Shown: positions 27,568 through 36,987, numbered from the stretch's first letter. The stretch: 64,000 nucleotides of DNA from Antrihabitans stalagmiti (GCF_016482825.1 NZ_JAEMNV010000003.1:62001-126000), one strand, 5' to 3'. Numbers and translations are program-made. The notes: a model not told the origin generated them from the sequence alone.

Positions 27568-28539
27568 TCAGGAACTCCAACTACGCGCGGCCGCAACGAA
27601 ACTGGTCACGAGAGTGCGTTCGTCGTCGTCGAAGTCCGTGCTGCGTTCCTTCTTGTAGTCCTCGGATTCGTACTCGATCTCGAAGGTGCAGCAATCAGCC
27701 AGGTAGCCATCGAGACGCAGGCCCGAAATACTCGACGGCGAGAAGATGGCCGTGCCGTCGTCGATCGACGGTTTCACCTCGTTTTCGGGCGACACTTTCC
27801 GTTCGGAGTCGAGCAGTCGCTGGACGAACTTGCCGTCCTCGCGGCGGGCTTCGGTGTTGAGGATCCCCTCGGGGCCAAGGTAATCGCAGTACAGGTTGTC
27901 GTCGTCGACGCTTCCGCGGGCAGAGGTGACGTCTCCGACTATGGCGTCGACTCCTCCGATGCCGTCACATTCGCCTGGCAACACCGACTTCGGCAGGTCG
28001 ATCGTCTCGGGGAGCTTGTCGGCCACCTTCTGCGCGAGTTCGATCATCTGCTCGGGCGTGACACCCTCGTCGTCGATGTCCAGTAGTGGCTCCCACGCGA
28101 GGTAGAACTGCGTATTGCCATGCTGAACAGCGATGATGCTGTCGAACTCGGACTCGACCTGATAGGCCTTGTCGTTGCCGACCTCGGTGTCCCCGCCCTC
28201 GGAGGTATACGGAGAATGCGCAAGATCGGCAATATCGGGAGCCGGCTCACCAAGTGGCACACCCAGTGTCAGGCCGGTCGCGATGGCCGTTCCGAATTCG
28301 CAGGCAGCGATGCCGCCAGGAACGTAGACGTTCGATGTGATCCGCGTTCGCAGCGAGATCGGCTCGTCCGATCGGACGTAGCTGCCTTCGACGTCGTCGA
28401 TGGACAGCACCGAGCACAAGTCGAAACCAGCGCTGTCTGCGATCGGCACGGCGGTGCCACGGACAGAGGAACATCCGGCAGCTGACGCTGCGAGCACCCC
28501 GATGCTCAGCACAGCGGTGTAGATCCTGGTGTTGCGCAC
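27568..28539 (-). CDS. Lipoprotein of unknown function (DUF3558-like)
   Basis: A 323-aa lipoprotein (signal, ASAAGC lipobox) with a DLCSVLSIDDV segment and paired cysteines, like the convergent neighbour at 26581-27567. The two look distantly related by layout, not by close identity, and may be an old inverted duplication. TAG (27565-27567) of the neighbour is directly followed by the complement of this gene's TGA (27568-27570), leaving no room for a separate terminator. Confidence 0.7.
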   Translation of the reverse strand: MRNTRIYTAVLSIGVLAASAAGCSSVRGTAVPIADSAGFDLCSVLSIDDVEGSYVRSDEPISLRTRITSNVYVPGGIAACEFGTAIATGLTLGVPLGEPAPDIADLAHSPYTSEGGDTEVGNDKAYQVESEFDSIIAVQHGNTQFYLAWEPLLDIDDEGVTPEQMIELAQKVADKLPETIDLPKSVLPGECDGIGGVDAIVGDVTSARGSVDDDNLYCDYLGPEGILNTEARREDGKFVQRLLDSERKVSPENEVKPSIDDGTAIFSPSSISGLRLDGYLADCCTFEIEYESEDYKKERSTDFDDDERTLVTSFVAAARSWSS

Positions 28540-28703
28540 GTAGTTCGTCCCCTCGGTACAGCCTTCGACAGCCCCCGCAGCGAAGGTGAAGCAATTCTAG
28601 CGGCCCCGACGGACAGCCCGTTATCCTCGAACGAGTACACGCTACTGGCCGTACCGCCTACTGTCGGACGCGACCGTCCTCTCTCTCTCGTCAAGGTGAA
28701 CCC

Positions 28704-29366
28704 GTGCATCGAACGATCCGAACAGCCGCAGCGCTCCTGCAGGCGATCGTGGCGCACCCATCGGTCCTCGTCGAACTTGGACGCGAAGTGTTCGACGGGC
28801 TCACCTACGGCCGTTCCCGAGGAGAAGTGCACGTCCCGCCGGCCGAAGCGAACTTCTCGCGCGAGTTCGCGCGTCACTTCGGCTCGTCAACGGTGGTCTC
28901 GGCATCGCCGGACGAGATCGTCGCTGTGACACTCGATTTCGACCGGTTCGGCGAATGGTTCGGCCTGCACGTCGGTTGGCCCGACGGTGCGCCGAGCCGC
29001 GACGAACTTTGCGTCGGTGCGGTCTTCGGCGAAACACTTCGCGTGAAAGGTACGAAAGCCACGCTCGTGTGGACCGTGACGAGGTACGACCCTCCGCACA
29101 CCCTTGCTATCGAAGGCGGCGGACCGCTGGATGCTGCTGTTGCACTGTGGATTTCAGCCACCGAGGAAGGGTCGGGTGCACGAATTGTCGTGAGCGGCGG
29201 ATTCTCCTGCGACGCGCTCAGGGGGCCGATGCTTGCTGTCGTCATGAAGGCTCTGCAGGATGCCGCCGATGATTCGATGACGCATGTTGCGGCACTGCTG
29301 AATTCGCGGGACGTGGAGCTGAATCAGCCTGCCGTGGTGCGCAATCCTGCGGCGCAGTCCTCCTGA
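28704..29366 (+). CDS. SRPBCC (START/polyketide cyclase-like) family protein
   Basis: A 220-aa protein. The region from about residue 55 to 200 has the SRPBCC pattern (VVSASPDEIVAVTLDFDRFGEWFG, TLVWTVTRYDPPHTLAIEGGG, GARIVVSGGFSC, ALQDAADDSMTHVAAL). These folds bind hydrophobic ligands in a deep cavity; the ligand is unknown. The start is GTG at 28704 with AAGGTGA just before it. The 3' end overlaps the convergent gene at 29324-30586 by 43 bp. Confidence 0.7.
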   Translation: MHRTIRTAAALLQAIVAHPSVLVELGREVFDGLTYGRSRGEVHVPPAEANFSREFARHFGSSTVVSASPDEIVAVTLDFDRFGEWFGLHVGWPDGAPSRDELCVGAVFGETLRVKGTKATLVWTVTRYDPPHTLAIEGGGPLDAAVALWISATEEGSGARIVVSGGFSCDALRGPMLAVVMKALQDAADDSMTHVAALLNSRDVELNQPAVVRNPAAQSS

Positions 29367-30586
29367 CCGCAGGTCTGTGCTCGGTCGGCGAGCAACGCTC
29401 GTAACTTCTCGGGTATCTCCTCGCGCAGTTCGACGATCCCCGCCCATACCTCGGCCGGGGTGTCCTGTGTCAGGGCTGCGACCAACTCGTCGAGGTCGTC
29501 CATTCCGTCGATGATGTCGAAAATGCGTTGTCGCCCAGCGACATCCATTGCCATCGCGATGACGATCATCGCGTCCCACTGGTCGTCGTCGTTTGCCTGG
29601 CGGAGGAGTTCGCCGAGTCGGTCGTCGGTCTGCTCCGCGACCAGCGCGGCGATGAATGCCCGCTGCGGCGGCGGCAATTGCGCCGCCAGGGGCAGCAGGT
29701 CGAGCCACAGATCTTTGTTGAGGGCGACGTCCACGATGGCAGACAAGGTCGATTCTGCATGGACGGCCGGATGCTGGGAAAATGTGACGAGGCTGTCGAA
29801 ACTCATTGCGCGAGTGACCGGAAGCAACGTATCCCAGGCATCGAGGGATTGCGCTGCCGCGATGATTCCGCCGAGCACTTCGTCACTCTGCTGGGCCGTG
29901 ATGTCACCGAGCCGAGCCCGGTTGTCCGAGTTGACGGTTGCGAGCAGATCTATCGCTTCGGCCCAGAGGTCGTGCTCGTGCGCCGCGGCGATGATGCCGG
30001 ACAGACGGTCGGCGACGATCTCTAGGAGTCCGTCCATGCCGGATTTGTCCTCGAGTAGAAAGCCGACCGACAGGAGATCTGCGTCGCCCATGATCGGAGC
30101 CGCAGCTCGAAGCGACTTGTCCGGAAGGACGCCGACGAAGCGTCCCATCGTGATGTGGTCGCCGACTTTCAGTAACTCGCGCCCGACCTCGGCGACGACC
30201 TGCGCGGGCACGGCCCCGATCGTCGCCGCTGCCCGACGTGGATCGAGCTGGATGGAGGTCGCGGCGAGGAATTCGGCAGGCAGCTTCTGCGCGATCGCAA
30301 CAGCACGCGCAGGTTCGACAGAACCAGCAAGCGCAGCACACAGCAGCGGGCCGAAGGCGAGTTCCGCGGCTTTCGCGCTGATTGCAGCCGGCACGAGCTT
30401 CGCTGCCGATGCGACCCTCTTGAGGCGCACCGCGTCGCCGTCGAAAAGTAGGTCGGTGGTGCGTTCTCTGAACTCGCGCAGTGCGCTCGGTGAAAGGTCG
30501 GCGAGGAAGGCGAGATCCGCGTCGGACACGTTGAGCAGGCGGCCGAGTTTGGTGATCTCGGCAGACGCGAGCAGCTTGTCGCTCAT
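29324..30586 (-). CDS. Unknown protein with helical repeat character
   Basis: A 420-aa, Ala/Leu-rich protein, mainly helical, with repeated units of the HEAT/ARM type in the middle (GRFVGVLPDKSLRAAAPIM, LAATVNSDNR-like, LLPLAAQLPPPQRAFIAAL). There is no signal peptide and no catalytic motif that I can see. Its ATG overlaps the stop of the small gene at 30583-30798 by 4 bp, so the two form an operon. It shares 43 bp with the end of the SRPBCC gene on the other strand. The family is not recognised. Confidence 0.7.
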   Translation of the reverse strand: MSDKLLASAEITKLGRLLNVSDADLAFLADLSPSALREFRERTTDLLFDGDAVRLKRVASAAKLVPAAISAKAAELAFGPLLCAALAGSVEPARAVAIAQKLPAEFLAATSIQLDPRRAAATIGAVPAQVVAEVGRELLKVGDHITMGRFVGVLPDKSLRAAAPIMGDADLLSVGFLLEDKSGMDGLLEIVADRLSGIIAAAHEHDLWAEAIDLLATVNSDNRARLGDITAQQSDEVLGGIIAAAQSLDAWDTLLPVTRAMSFDSLVTFSQHPAVHAESTLSAIVDVALNKDLWLDLLPLAAQLPPPQRAFIAALVAEQTDDRLGELLRQANDDDQWDAMIVIAMAMDVAGRQRIFDIIDGMDDLDELVAALTQDTPAEVWAGIVELREEIPEKLRALLADRAQTCGQEDCAAGLRTTAG

Positions 30587-30798
30587 AGTCCGAGTGCCTT
30601 TTTCACAGCCGGGCGCATCAATCGAGGTGTGTGCTTCAGCGACCCGGTTATCGCGTCGTCGAGTGATGTGGATCGGTGCTCGACTGCCTTCGTGAGGAAA
30701 CCGTGGAGGCGCGCAAGATCGGCGTCGTCAACGGTATCGAAGCCCGGCGGCAATGGTGCCTGCAACGTGCGAGCGAGTGCTTGTCCGGCGTCGGACAT
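30583..30798 (-). CDS. Small protein of unknown function, coupled to the helical-repeat gene
   Basis: A 71-aa protein (MSDAGQALARTLQAPLPPGFDTVDD...). It has no membrane helix or known motif. Its stop overlaps the start of the next gene as ATGA, so they are translated together and may act as a complex. GACAGGAGACTTC before the ATG gives a good ribosome site. Confidence 0.65.
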   Translation of the reverse strand: MSDAGQALARTLQAPLPPGFDTVDDADLARLHGFLTKAVEHRSTSLDDAITGSLKHTPRLMRPAVKKALGL

Positions 30799-30923
30799 GA
30801 AGTCTCCTGACAGGTCGTTGCAAGCGGCGACGAACTCGCCGTTCGCTCGGACGAGACTCTAACCCGCGCAGCCGGCACGCCGGATGCGCGACACAGCACG
30901 ACGCTGTGTTTCGACCGGGTCGG

Positions 30924-31106
30924 TCAGGACAGGTCGCGGAAGGTAAATGCGAAACCGAAGACCGCAATAACCGCGGCGATGCCGTAGCCGATGATCGACA
31001 ACCAGCCAGCGTGCTGATAGGCCGTCAAAGCGACGATGAACATGGCGAGGAAAACCATGAACATGCCGATGATCGGTGTTCTGCTCTTGAGTTCGTTGCG
31101 TGCCAT
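30924..31106 (-). CDS. Small membrane protein, unknown function
   Basis: A 60-aa protein with two predicted membrane helices (IIGMFMVFLAMFIVALTAYQ and LSIIGYGIAAVIAVFGFAFTF) joined by a short loop, a charged N-terminus (MARNELKSRTP) and ending FRDLS. GAGGTGACTCCGA precedes the start. No family is recognised. Confidence 0.65.
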   Translation of the reverse strand: MARNELKSRTPIIGMFMVFLAMFIVALTAYQHAGWLSIIGYGIAAVIAVFGFAFTFRDLS

Positions 31107-31192
31107 TCGGAGTCACCTCATCGATGCAGAGAGAGAAGTGCCTACAGCTAATACCGCGCCTCGCGGAATGGCAACCACCTTGGAGTGGGCGT

Positions 31193-31768
31193 TCAACCTG
31201 TGATGTTGGCCGTGAGCAGAAGTGCAAGCTCGTCGGTGACGTCGTCGAGCGGTGTAGTCGATCGCGAAGCTCTGCACAGGATCACGGCACCTTCTATCGA
31301 TGCGACCGCCATGGTGGCCAAAGGTGCTGCGCGAGAGGGGTCGACGCCGTCGTCGACCAACGCCTGGGTCAGCGCGCTTCGCCACCGGGTGAAGATGGCG
31401 TCGACGGCTGGAAGTAGTTGCTGATCTTCCCGTGTTCCACCGACCGCGACGGCGACGACGGGACAACCTGCCGCGAAATCGCTGCCCTCGAGTATTTGTG
31501 TCCAGAAGCCCGCAAAAAGGCGGAGCGCGCCGATCGAACCGTCCTGCAGTGAATGTTCGATTATTTTCGTTATCGCTGTACCCGCAAATTCGAGTGATTC
31601 AGCGATGATCTGGTTTCTGCCGCCGGGAAAATGGTGATAAACGGAACCTCTGGGGGCGCCGCTACGCGCGAGTACAGCGTCGACCGTCGTACCGGCCGCA
31701 CCGTGTTCGCGCAGCAGTTCGGCCGCGCTCACGAGCATGTTGTGTCGCGTTGTGCTCCGCGCCGCCAC
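31193..31768 (-). CDS. TetR family transcriptional regulator
   Basis: A 191-aa repressor. The N-terminal helix-turn-helix is visible (LVSAAELLREHGAAGTTVDAVLARSGAPRGSVYHHFPGGR), and the ligand domain follows (FWTQILEGSDFAAGCPVVAVAVGG). The last part resembles TetR proteins of the LmrA/YxaF type. The start is GTG at 31768, preceded by GGGAGGCGAA; longer frames run through the intergenic region. It is divergent from the molybdopterin oxidoreductase gene and a dyad lies between them, so it probably controls both. Confidence 0.88.
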   Translation of the reverse strand: MAARSTTRHNMLVSAAELLREHGAAGTTVDAVLARSGAPRGSVYHHFPGGRNQIIAESLEFAGTAITKIIEHSLQDGSIGALRLFAGFWTQILEGSDFAAGCPVVAVAVGGTREDQQLLPAVDAIFTRWRSALTQALVDDGVDPSRAAPLATMAVASIEGAVILCRASRSTTPLDDVTDELALLLTANITG

Positions 31769-31803
31769 TTCGCCTCCCTTGTTCGTTCTCCTGGCATAGA
31801 GCC

Positions 31804-31824
31804 TAGTTGGTGCGAGGCCAACTA
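31804..31824. promoter_or_regulatory. Dyad operator between TetR gene and molybdopterin oxidoreductase gene
   Basis: TAGTTGG-tgcgagg-CCAACTA is a perfect 7-bp inverted repeat with a 7-bp spacer. It lies 36 bp from the TetR start and 60 bp from the oxidoreductase start, the expected place for an autoregulated TetR site. Confidence 0.65.
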
Positions 31825-31883
31825 TGTTATGTTGCAGATCATAATTGGGGCGTGTCTCGATGTGGCGCAGTTGGAGGATTTCG

Positions 31884-34358
31884 ATGGTCGGTCCAGGATC
31901 CAAGACGACGGCATGCGTGCTGTGCGAATGCAACTGCGGTATCAACATCGAACTGGAGGGTCGGCGGTTCGCGAAGATCCGTGGCGACAAGACACACCCG
32001 GCCTCGGAGGGATACACCTGCGAAAAAGCGTTGCGGCTCGACCTCTACCAAAACGGCCCGCATCGGATCACGTCCCCACTCAAACGGACCGACAACGGCG
32101 ACTACGTCGAAATCGACTGGGACACAGCGTTGGACGAGATCGCGACCAAACTCTCCCGCATCAAGTCGGCATACGGCGGTCGGTCGATCTTCTTCTACGG
32201 TGGTGGTGGTCAGGGCAACCATCTCGGTTCGGCGAACGCGCTTGCGTTGCGGGGTGCCCTCGAATCCAAATATCACTCGAACGCGTTGGCGCAGGAGAAG
32301 ACCGGCGAGATCTGGGTCGACGGCCGTCTCTACGGCGGTCATACCAAGGGCGACTTCGACAATGCCGAAGTGCTCGTCTTCATCGGCAAGAACCCGTGGC
32401 AGTCGCATAGTTTTCCCCGGGCGAGGCCACTGCTCAAGCAGGTCGCGGCCGACCCAGCGCGTTCGATGATCGTCGTCGATCCGCGGGTAAGCGAGACGGC
32501 CGCCATGGCCGACTTTCACCTGCAGGTCGCCCCTGGCGGTGATGCCTGGCTGATTGCGGCGATGGTCGCGGTGATCGTGCAGGAGGACCTCGTCGACGAT
32601 GCTTTCGTCGATACCCACACAAGCGGCTACGGACCCGTACGCGACGCGTTCGCAGCCGTCGACATCGCAGCTTTCGCACTCACCTGCGGCGTTGCCGAAG
32701 ACCAGATCCGGGCCGCTGCTCGGCGCATCGCTACTGCCGAAAGTGTCTGTGTATACGAGGATCTCGGCATACAGCAAGCTCCGAACAGCACACTGGTCTC
32801 CTACTTGAACAAGCTCCTGTGGATACTGACCGGAAACTTCGGCAAGCCCGGCACGATGTTTCTCCACTCGTCTTTCGCATCGTTGACTGGTGGCGGAAGC
32901 GGAACGAATTCGGTTCGTAGGACCCCGACGCGAGTGGATCGGGCAAAGAAGAAGGCCATCGGAACCGGAGTCACCGCCGCCGGTAGGGCGCTTGCGTTCA
33001 CGATTCCGCGGCTCTCGAGAATCGGAAGGTTGACTGCCGCAGTCGAATCCGTTTCCAGCAAGGCTCTCGATGTGATGGTTCCGTTCGCGGCAGGTCTGCT
33101 GGCCTCGGGGGTTGGTGCGGGCGGCGGTGAGCGCGTCAGTCCCGTCACCGGTGCGAAGATCATCGGCGGGTTGGTCCCGTGCAATTCGATCGCGGACGAG
33201 GTACTGACCGACCATCCTGACCGATTCAGAGCGATGTGGATCGACAGCTCGAATCCAGCCCATTCCATCGCGGATTCCAAACGCTTTCGACAGGCGATGC
33301 GAGCTCTGGAGCTGTCGGTGGTTATCGACGTCGCCTTCACCGAAACGGCTCGTCAGGCCGACTACGTACTGCCTGCCGCCAGTCAGTTCGAGAAGCCTGA
33401 GGCGACCTTCTTCAACTTCGAGTTCCCCAAAAACGTATTCCACCTTCGTAAGCCGATTCTCGACCCACTGCCCGGCACATTGCCGGAGCCGGAGATCTAC
33501 GCGCGCCTGCTGCGTCGCCTTGATGTCGTCGATGCGGCGGTGCTCGAGCGCCTGCGCAGTGCCGCACAGGGTGGTCGAGACACCTTCGCAACCACCTTCT
33601 TCGCAAGCGTCGCCGCTGAGCCGCGCCTTGGCGCGATCGCGCCCTTCCTGCTTTACGAGACCCTCGGTCAGACGTTGCCGCCGAAGCTGCGCGGCGCCGC
33701 AGTCCTGTGGGGAGTGAGTCAGATGTGCGCACTGTCGAATCCCGAAGCGGTTGCGCGGTCGGGCTATTCCGGTAGCGGACTCACCCCGGGCAACAAGCTG
33801 TTCGACTCGATCATCGCGACGGACACCGGCGTCGTGTTCACCACCGACACGTGGGACGACGTGTGGGACTACGTCAAACGGCCGGACCGGCGGTTCACGA
33901 TCGACATCGATTCGCTGCTGACCCGAGTACGTGAACTCGGTGCGGCACAGTCGGTATGGACAACGGAGGAGTTTCCGTTCGTGCTTGCGGCAGGAGAGCG
34001 GCGATCGTTCACCGCGAATACGATCTTCCGCAATCCCGATTGGCGGCGGCGTGACAAAAACGGCAATTTGCGGATCAGTCGGGAAGACGCGATCGCACTG
34101 GCTCTGAGCGACGGGGACAGCGCAAGGGTGGTGACCCAGAGCGGCGCCGCAACGGTCACCATCGAAGTCAGCGACATGATGCAAGCGGGGAACATTGCGC
34201 TGCCCAACGGGTTCGGTCTCGACTGCCCTACCGAGGACGGAACGCTGAAGTCCGCTGGCGTGTCACCGAACGAGCTGACGAGCGCGGGCCACAAGGACGA
34301 CTTCGCCGGCACACCGTGGCACAAGCATGTGCCGGCTCGTCTGGAAGCGATCCGCTGA
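31884..34358 (+). CDS. Molybdopterin-dependent oxidoreductase (DMSO reductase family)
   Basis: An 824-aa protein. The N-terminal 4Fe-4S ligands are CVLCECNC plus Cys in YTCEKALRL; Mo-bis-MGD segments follow (FFYGGGGQGNHLG, VFIGKNPWQSH, MIVVDPRVSETA, GGDAWLIAAM) and the C-terminal domain DAIALALSDGDSARVVTQSG. There is no Tat signal, so it is cytoplasmic and formate-dehydrogenase- or assimilatory-reductase-like. About 100 residues (315-415) form an Arg/Ala/Gly-rich insertion with hydrophobic helices (ALDVMVPFAAGLLASG). The substrate is unknown. TTGGAGGATTTCG precedes the ATG. The gene is single and divergent from TetR. Confidence 0.85.
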   Translation: MVGPGSKTTACVLCECNCGINIELEGRRFAKIRGDKTHPASEGYTCEKALRLDLYQNGPHRITSPLKRTDNGDYVEIDWDTALDEIATKLSRIKSAYGGRSIFFYGGGGQGNHLGSANALALRGALESKYHSNALAQEKTGEIWVDGRLYGGHTKGDFDNAEVLVFIGKNPWQSHSFPRARPLLKQVAADPARSMIVVDPRVSETAAMADFHLQVAPGGDAWLIAAMVAVIVQEDLVDDAFVDTHTSGYGPVRDAFAAVDIAAFALTCGVAEDQIRAAARRIATAESVCVYEDLGIQQAPNSTLVSYLNKLLWILTGNFGKPGTMFLHSSFASLTGGGSGTNSVRRTPTRVDRAKKKAIGTGVTAAGRALAFTIPRLSRIGRLTAAVESVSSKALDVMVPFAAGLLASGVGAGGGERVSPVTGAKIIGGLVPCNSIADEVLTDHPDRFRAMWIDSSNPAHSIADSKRFRQAMRALELSVVIDVAFTETARQADYVLPAASQFEKPEATFFNFEFPKNVFHLRKPILDPLPGTLPEPEIYARLLRRLDVVDAAVLERLRSAAQGGRDTFATTFFASVAAEPRLGAIAPFLLYETLGQTLPPKLRGAAVLWGVSQMCALSNPEAVARSGYSGSGLTPGNKLFDSIIATDTGVVFTTDTWDDVWDYVKRPDRRFTIDIDSLLTRVRELGAAQSVWTTEEFPFVLAAGERRSFTANTIFRNPDWRRRDKNGNLRISREDAIALALSDGDSARVVTQSGAATVTIEVSDMMQAGNIALPNGFGLDCPTEDGTLKSAGVSPNELTSAGHKDDFAGTPWHKHVPARLEAIR

Positions 34359-34365
34359 CAGAGAG

Positions 34366-35736
34366 CTAGGGCGTCTGCGTCGCCAACTTCTTCTGCTCTT
34401 CGATGGATTCCGGCGTGCCGGGAACTTCGGTGCCACGCAACGACAATCCCTTGGTCTCGATCAGGAAGTACGCGGAGACTATGCCGATCAGGCACGCGCC
34501 GAGCATGTAGAACGCCGGGACGAGGTTGTTGCCGGTGGCGCCGATGATCGCCTCGTTGACTGCGGATGCTGTTCCGCCGAACAACGAGGTCGCGACGTTG
34601 TAGCCGATCGCCACGCCGGCGAAGCGCACGATCGTCGGGAACATCGCCGGGAAGGTCGCCGAAATCGTCGCCAGCTGGGGCGCGTACAGCATGCCCAGCA
34701 CAGCGAACCCGATGATCGCACCGGTCAGGCTTGTCCCGATCAACAAGTACATCGGAATAACGGCGACGACCAGTGCCGCGCACGATCCGAGCCACATGGG
34801 CCGTCGCCCTATTCGGTCGGACAGAATTCCGAAGAACGGCAGGGTCACCAGCATCGCGATCTGGCCGAACAATGGAACGAGGAGGGCATCGGATTCCTCC
34901 ATGTCCAGGGTCGTCTGCAGGTAGGTCGGCATGTAGCTGAGCAGCGTGTAGTTGACGACGTTCAACGCGATCACCAGGCCGAACAGCGTGAGGATCGACC
35001 GTGTGTAGCGCGTCAACAGATCCTTGAAGACGCCGCTGACCTGGTCCTTCGTTGCTTCCTTTTGCTCCAGTTCGCGGAAGACGGGGGTGTCTTCCATCCT
35101 GCTTCGCAGGTACATGCCGATGAGGCCGAGTGGTGCGGCGACGAAGAACGGCAGGCGCCAGCCCCAGCTTTCCATCGAGTCGGCGTCCAACACGTTGACC
35201 AGAAGCAGGGCGATCAGATTGCCCATTGTGAAGCCGACGAGTGTGCCTACTTCGAGGAAGCTGCCGTAGAAGCCACGCTTCTTGTCGGGAGCGTATTCCG
35301 CCATGAATGTCGCAGCACCGCCGTATTCACCGCCCGCCGAGAAGCCCTGCAGCATGCGGCACGCGTACAGCATGATCGGCGCCCAGATGCCGATCGTTTC
35401 GTAACTCGGAATGAGACCGACAACCAGCGTCGACGACGCCATGAGGAGGATCGTCATCGCGAGGACGCGCTTGCGCCCGATCCTGTCGCCGAGGGGTCCC
35501 CAGAACAGGCCACCGATCGGACGTATCAGGAACGAAATCGCGAACCCGACGAGTGTGTAGAAGACGCCGTTGGAGCCTTCGGGAAACAGGGATGCCGCAA
35601 TGTGCGTGGTGAGATACGCGTAGACGCCGTAGTCGAACCATTCGACAGCGTTTCCGATCGCAGAGGCGCCGATCGCTCTGTGCAGGACTTTCGGTGGAAC
35701 ATCCTTGGTGGTCGGCGGACTTGATTTTTGCGACAT
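34366..35736 (-). CDS. MFS transporter, metabolite:H+ symporter (MHS) family
   Basis: A 456-aa transporter with 12 membrane helices and MHS hallmarks: AIGNAVEWFDYGVYAYLTTHIA, RPIGGLFWGPLGDRIGRKRVL, RMLQGFSAGGEYGGAATFMAE and GILSDRIGRRPM. The family carries organic acids, proline/betaine or shikimate into the cell; the substrate is not visible. The start at 35736 has CAGGAG 5 bp before it. The gene stands alone: a terminator separates it from the ABC transporter genes upstream. Confidence 0.88.
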   Translation of the reverse strand: MSQKSSPPTTKDVPPKVLHRAIGASAIGNAVEWFDYGVYAYLTTHIAASLFPEGSNGVFYTLVGFAISFLIRPIGGLFWGPLGDRIGRKRVLAMTILLMASSTLVVGLIPSYETIGIWAPIMLYACRMLQGFSAGGEYGGAATFMAEYAPDKKRGFYGSFLEVGTLVGFTMGNLIALLLVNVLDADSMESWGWRLPFFVAAPLGLIGMYLRSRMEDTPVFRELEQKEATKDQVSGVFKDLLTRYTRSILTLFGLVIALNVVNYTLLSYMPTYLQTTLDMEESDALLVPLFGQIAMLVTLPFFGILSDRIGRRPMWLGSCAALVVAVIPMYLLIGTSLTGAIIGFAVLGMLYAPQLATISATFPAMFPTIVRFAGVAIGYNVATSLFGGTASAVNEAIIGATGNNLVPAFYMLGACLIGIVSAYFLIETKGLSLRGTEVPGTPESIEEQKKLATQTP

Positions 35737-35883
35737 GGAAAACTCCTGTCCCGTTGTGGCGCACGCATTCGCACCCGAATTAGCGTCCGCGATCACATCT
35801 CGCCCAGATGTGACAGCCGACAACTCGACGGTCGTAGGTACCCACCCTGCGCGATGTGCAAACCCGGCAATACACGCCGTAAA

Positions 35884-35932
35884 CAAATCAACGCCCACCG
35901 CAGCGTATTCGGCTGCGACGGGCGTCGATTTG
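35884..35932 (-). terminator. Rho-independent terminator after the substrate-binding protein gene
   Basis: Three paired blocks (CAAATC/GATTTG, ACGCCC/GGGCGT, CGCAGC/GCTGCG) form one long hairpin with a 7-nt loop. On the minus strand it is followed by a T-rich run, 9 bp past the stop of the gene at 35942. It ends the ABC transporter operon. Confidence 0.8.
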
Positions 35933-35941
35933 AGGTGCGTG

Positions 35942-36943
35942 TTAGTTCGTACCACCTTCGAAGCGAGTGTCGACGAAAGCAGCGAAGTCAGCCTTGCCTG
36001 GAATTGCGTTCGCCTCCGTGAATGCGTCGGCGATCTCCTGTTCGGACGCAACTACTGTGTCGCTCAGCGCAATCGGTTGCTTGATCGATCGGGTCCACGT
36101 GACCTTCGAGGCGTCGAGAGTGATCGACGTGAGTTCGGCGTACGTCGTCGACCACGTGTCCAAGTTCTGCTCGGACCATTTCGTTGCCGCACTGTAGCGA
36201 GCCAGGAAGTCCTTGATGGCGGCAGATTTGCTTGCATCGCCGAGGGCTTTGTCCGACGCGGTCCAGAAGTTGTAGCCGTTTGCAGCGGTGTCTGCGCTGG
36301 CGATCGACTTCGCGCCGGCTTCCTGCTCGGCGATGGCTGTGTACGGATCCCATACGGCCCAGGCATCGACGTCACCCTTGGTGAAGGAGGTGTAGCCATC
36401 GGCGGGAGCGAGATAGATGGGCTCGATGTCGCTGAGTGCCAGACCCGCCTTCTTCAGTTGCAGAAGAAGATTGGCATTTGCCGAGCTGCCTTTCGTGACG
36501 GCGACCCGCTTTCCCTTCAGGTCGGCCACAGTAGAAATGGTCGAGTCCTTTCCGACCAAAAGCGCGTCGCCCTTGCCGGTTGCTTCGAGCGCTCCGACGA
36601 TCTTGATGTTCGCCTTCGCGGCTGCGCCGAATATCACCGGTGTATTGCCGACCTGGGCAAGATCGATGCCTGCTGCGCTCGCTGCCTCTACCAGCGGAGG
36701 GCCAGCGGTGAAGGTGGAGAACTCGACCTTGTACGGCAGGTTGTCGAGCTGACCCGATGCCTTCAGCAGCACCTCGATCGAGATCGCCTTCTGATCACCG
36801 ACTTCGAGCGTCACGCTCGACAGATCGACAGGTCCGCTCGGTGTCGTATCGGCGTCGGTCGAATCGTCGGTGCAGCCGCCGAGGAGCAGTGTCGCGACGG
36901 CGGCGAGGGCAATTCCCGCGATGCGGGCGGAACGGAGTTTCAC
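35942..36943 (-). CDS. ABC transporter substrate-binding lipoprotein (sulfonate/taurine/nitrate type)
   Basis: A 333-aa lipoprotein (LLLGGC lipobox) of the SsuA/TauA/NrtA fold: VEFSTFTAGPPLVEAASAAGIDLAQVGNTPVIFGAA, LKGKRVAVTKGSSANANLLLQL and VDAWAVWDPYTAIAEQ. It would capture aliphatic sulfonates, or possibly another small nitrogen or sulfur compound, outside the membrane. It is third in the order permease, ATPase, binding protein, 44 bp after the ATPase stop. The ATPase gene of the set has a premature stop, so the importer may not work. Confidence 0.85.
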   Translation of the reverse strand: MKLRSARIAGIALAAVATLLLGGCTDDSTDADTTPSGPVDLSSVTLEVGDQKAISIEVLLKASGQLDNLPYKVEFSTFTAGPPLVEAASAAGIDLAQVGNTPVIFGAAAKANIKIVGALEATGKGDALLVGKDSTISTVADLKGKRVAVTKGSSANANLLLQLKKAGLALSDIEPIYLAPADGYTSFTKGDVDAWAVWDPYTAIAEQEAGAKSIASADTAANGYNFWTASDKALGDASKSAAIKDFLARYSAATKWSEQNLDTWSTTYAELTSITLDASKVTWTRSIKQPIALSDTVVASEQEIADAFTEANAIPGKADFAAFVDTRFEGGTN

Positions 36944-36987
36944 AGTGCTGCTTTCTGTTTCAGATACTTGGCGGTGTGAATCGATAC

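Noticed and set aside
31839-34184. 781-codon open frame on the minus strand
   Set aside because: It is a shadow of the molybdopterin oxidoreductase gene; the product has no domain and is rich in Arg, His and Gln.
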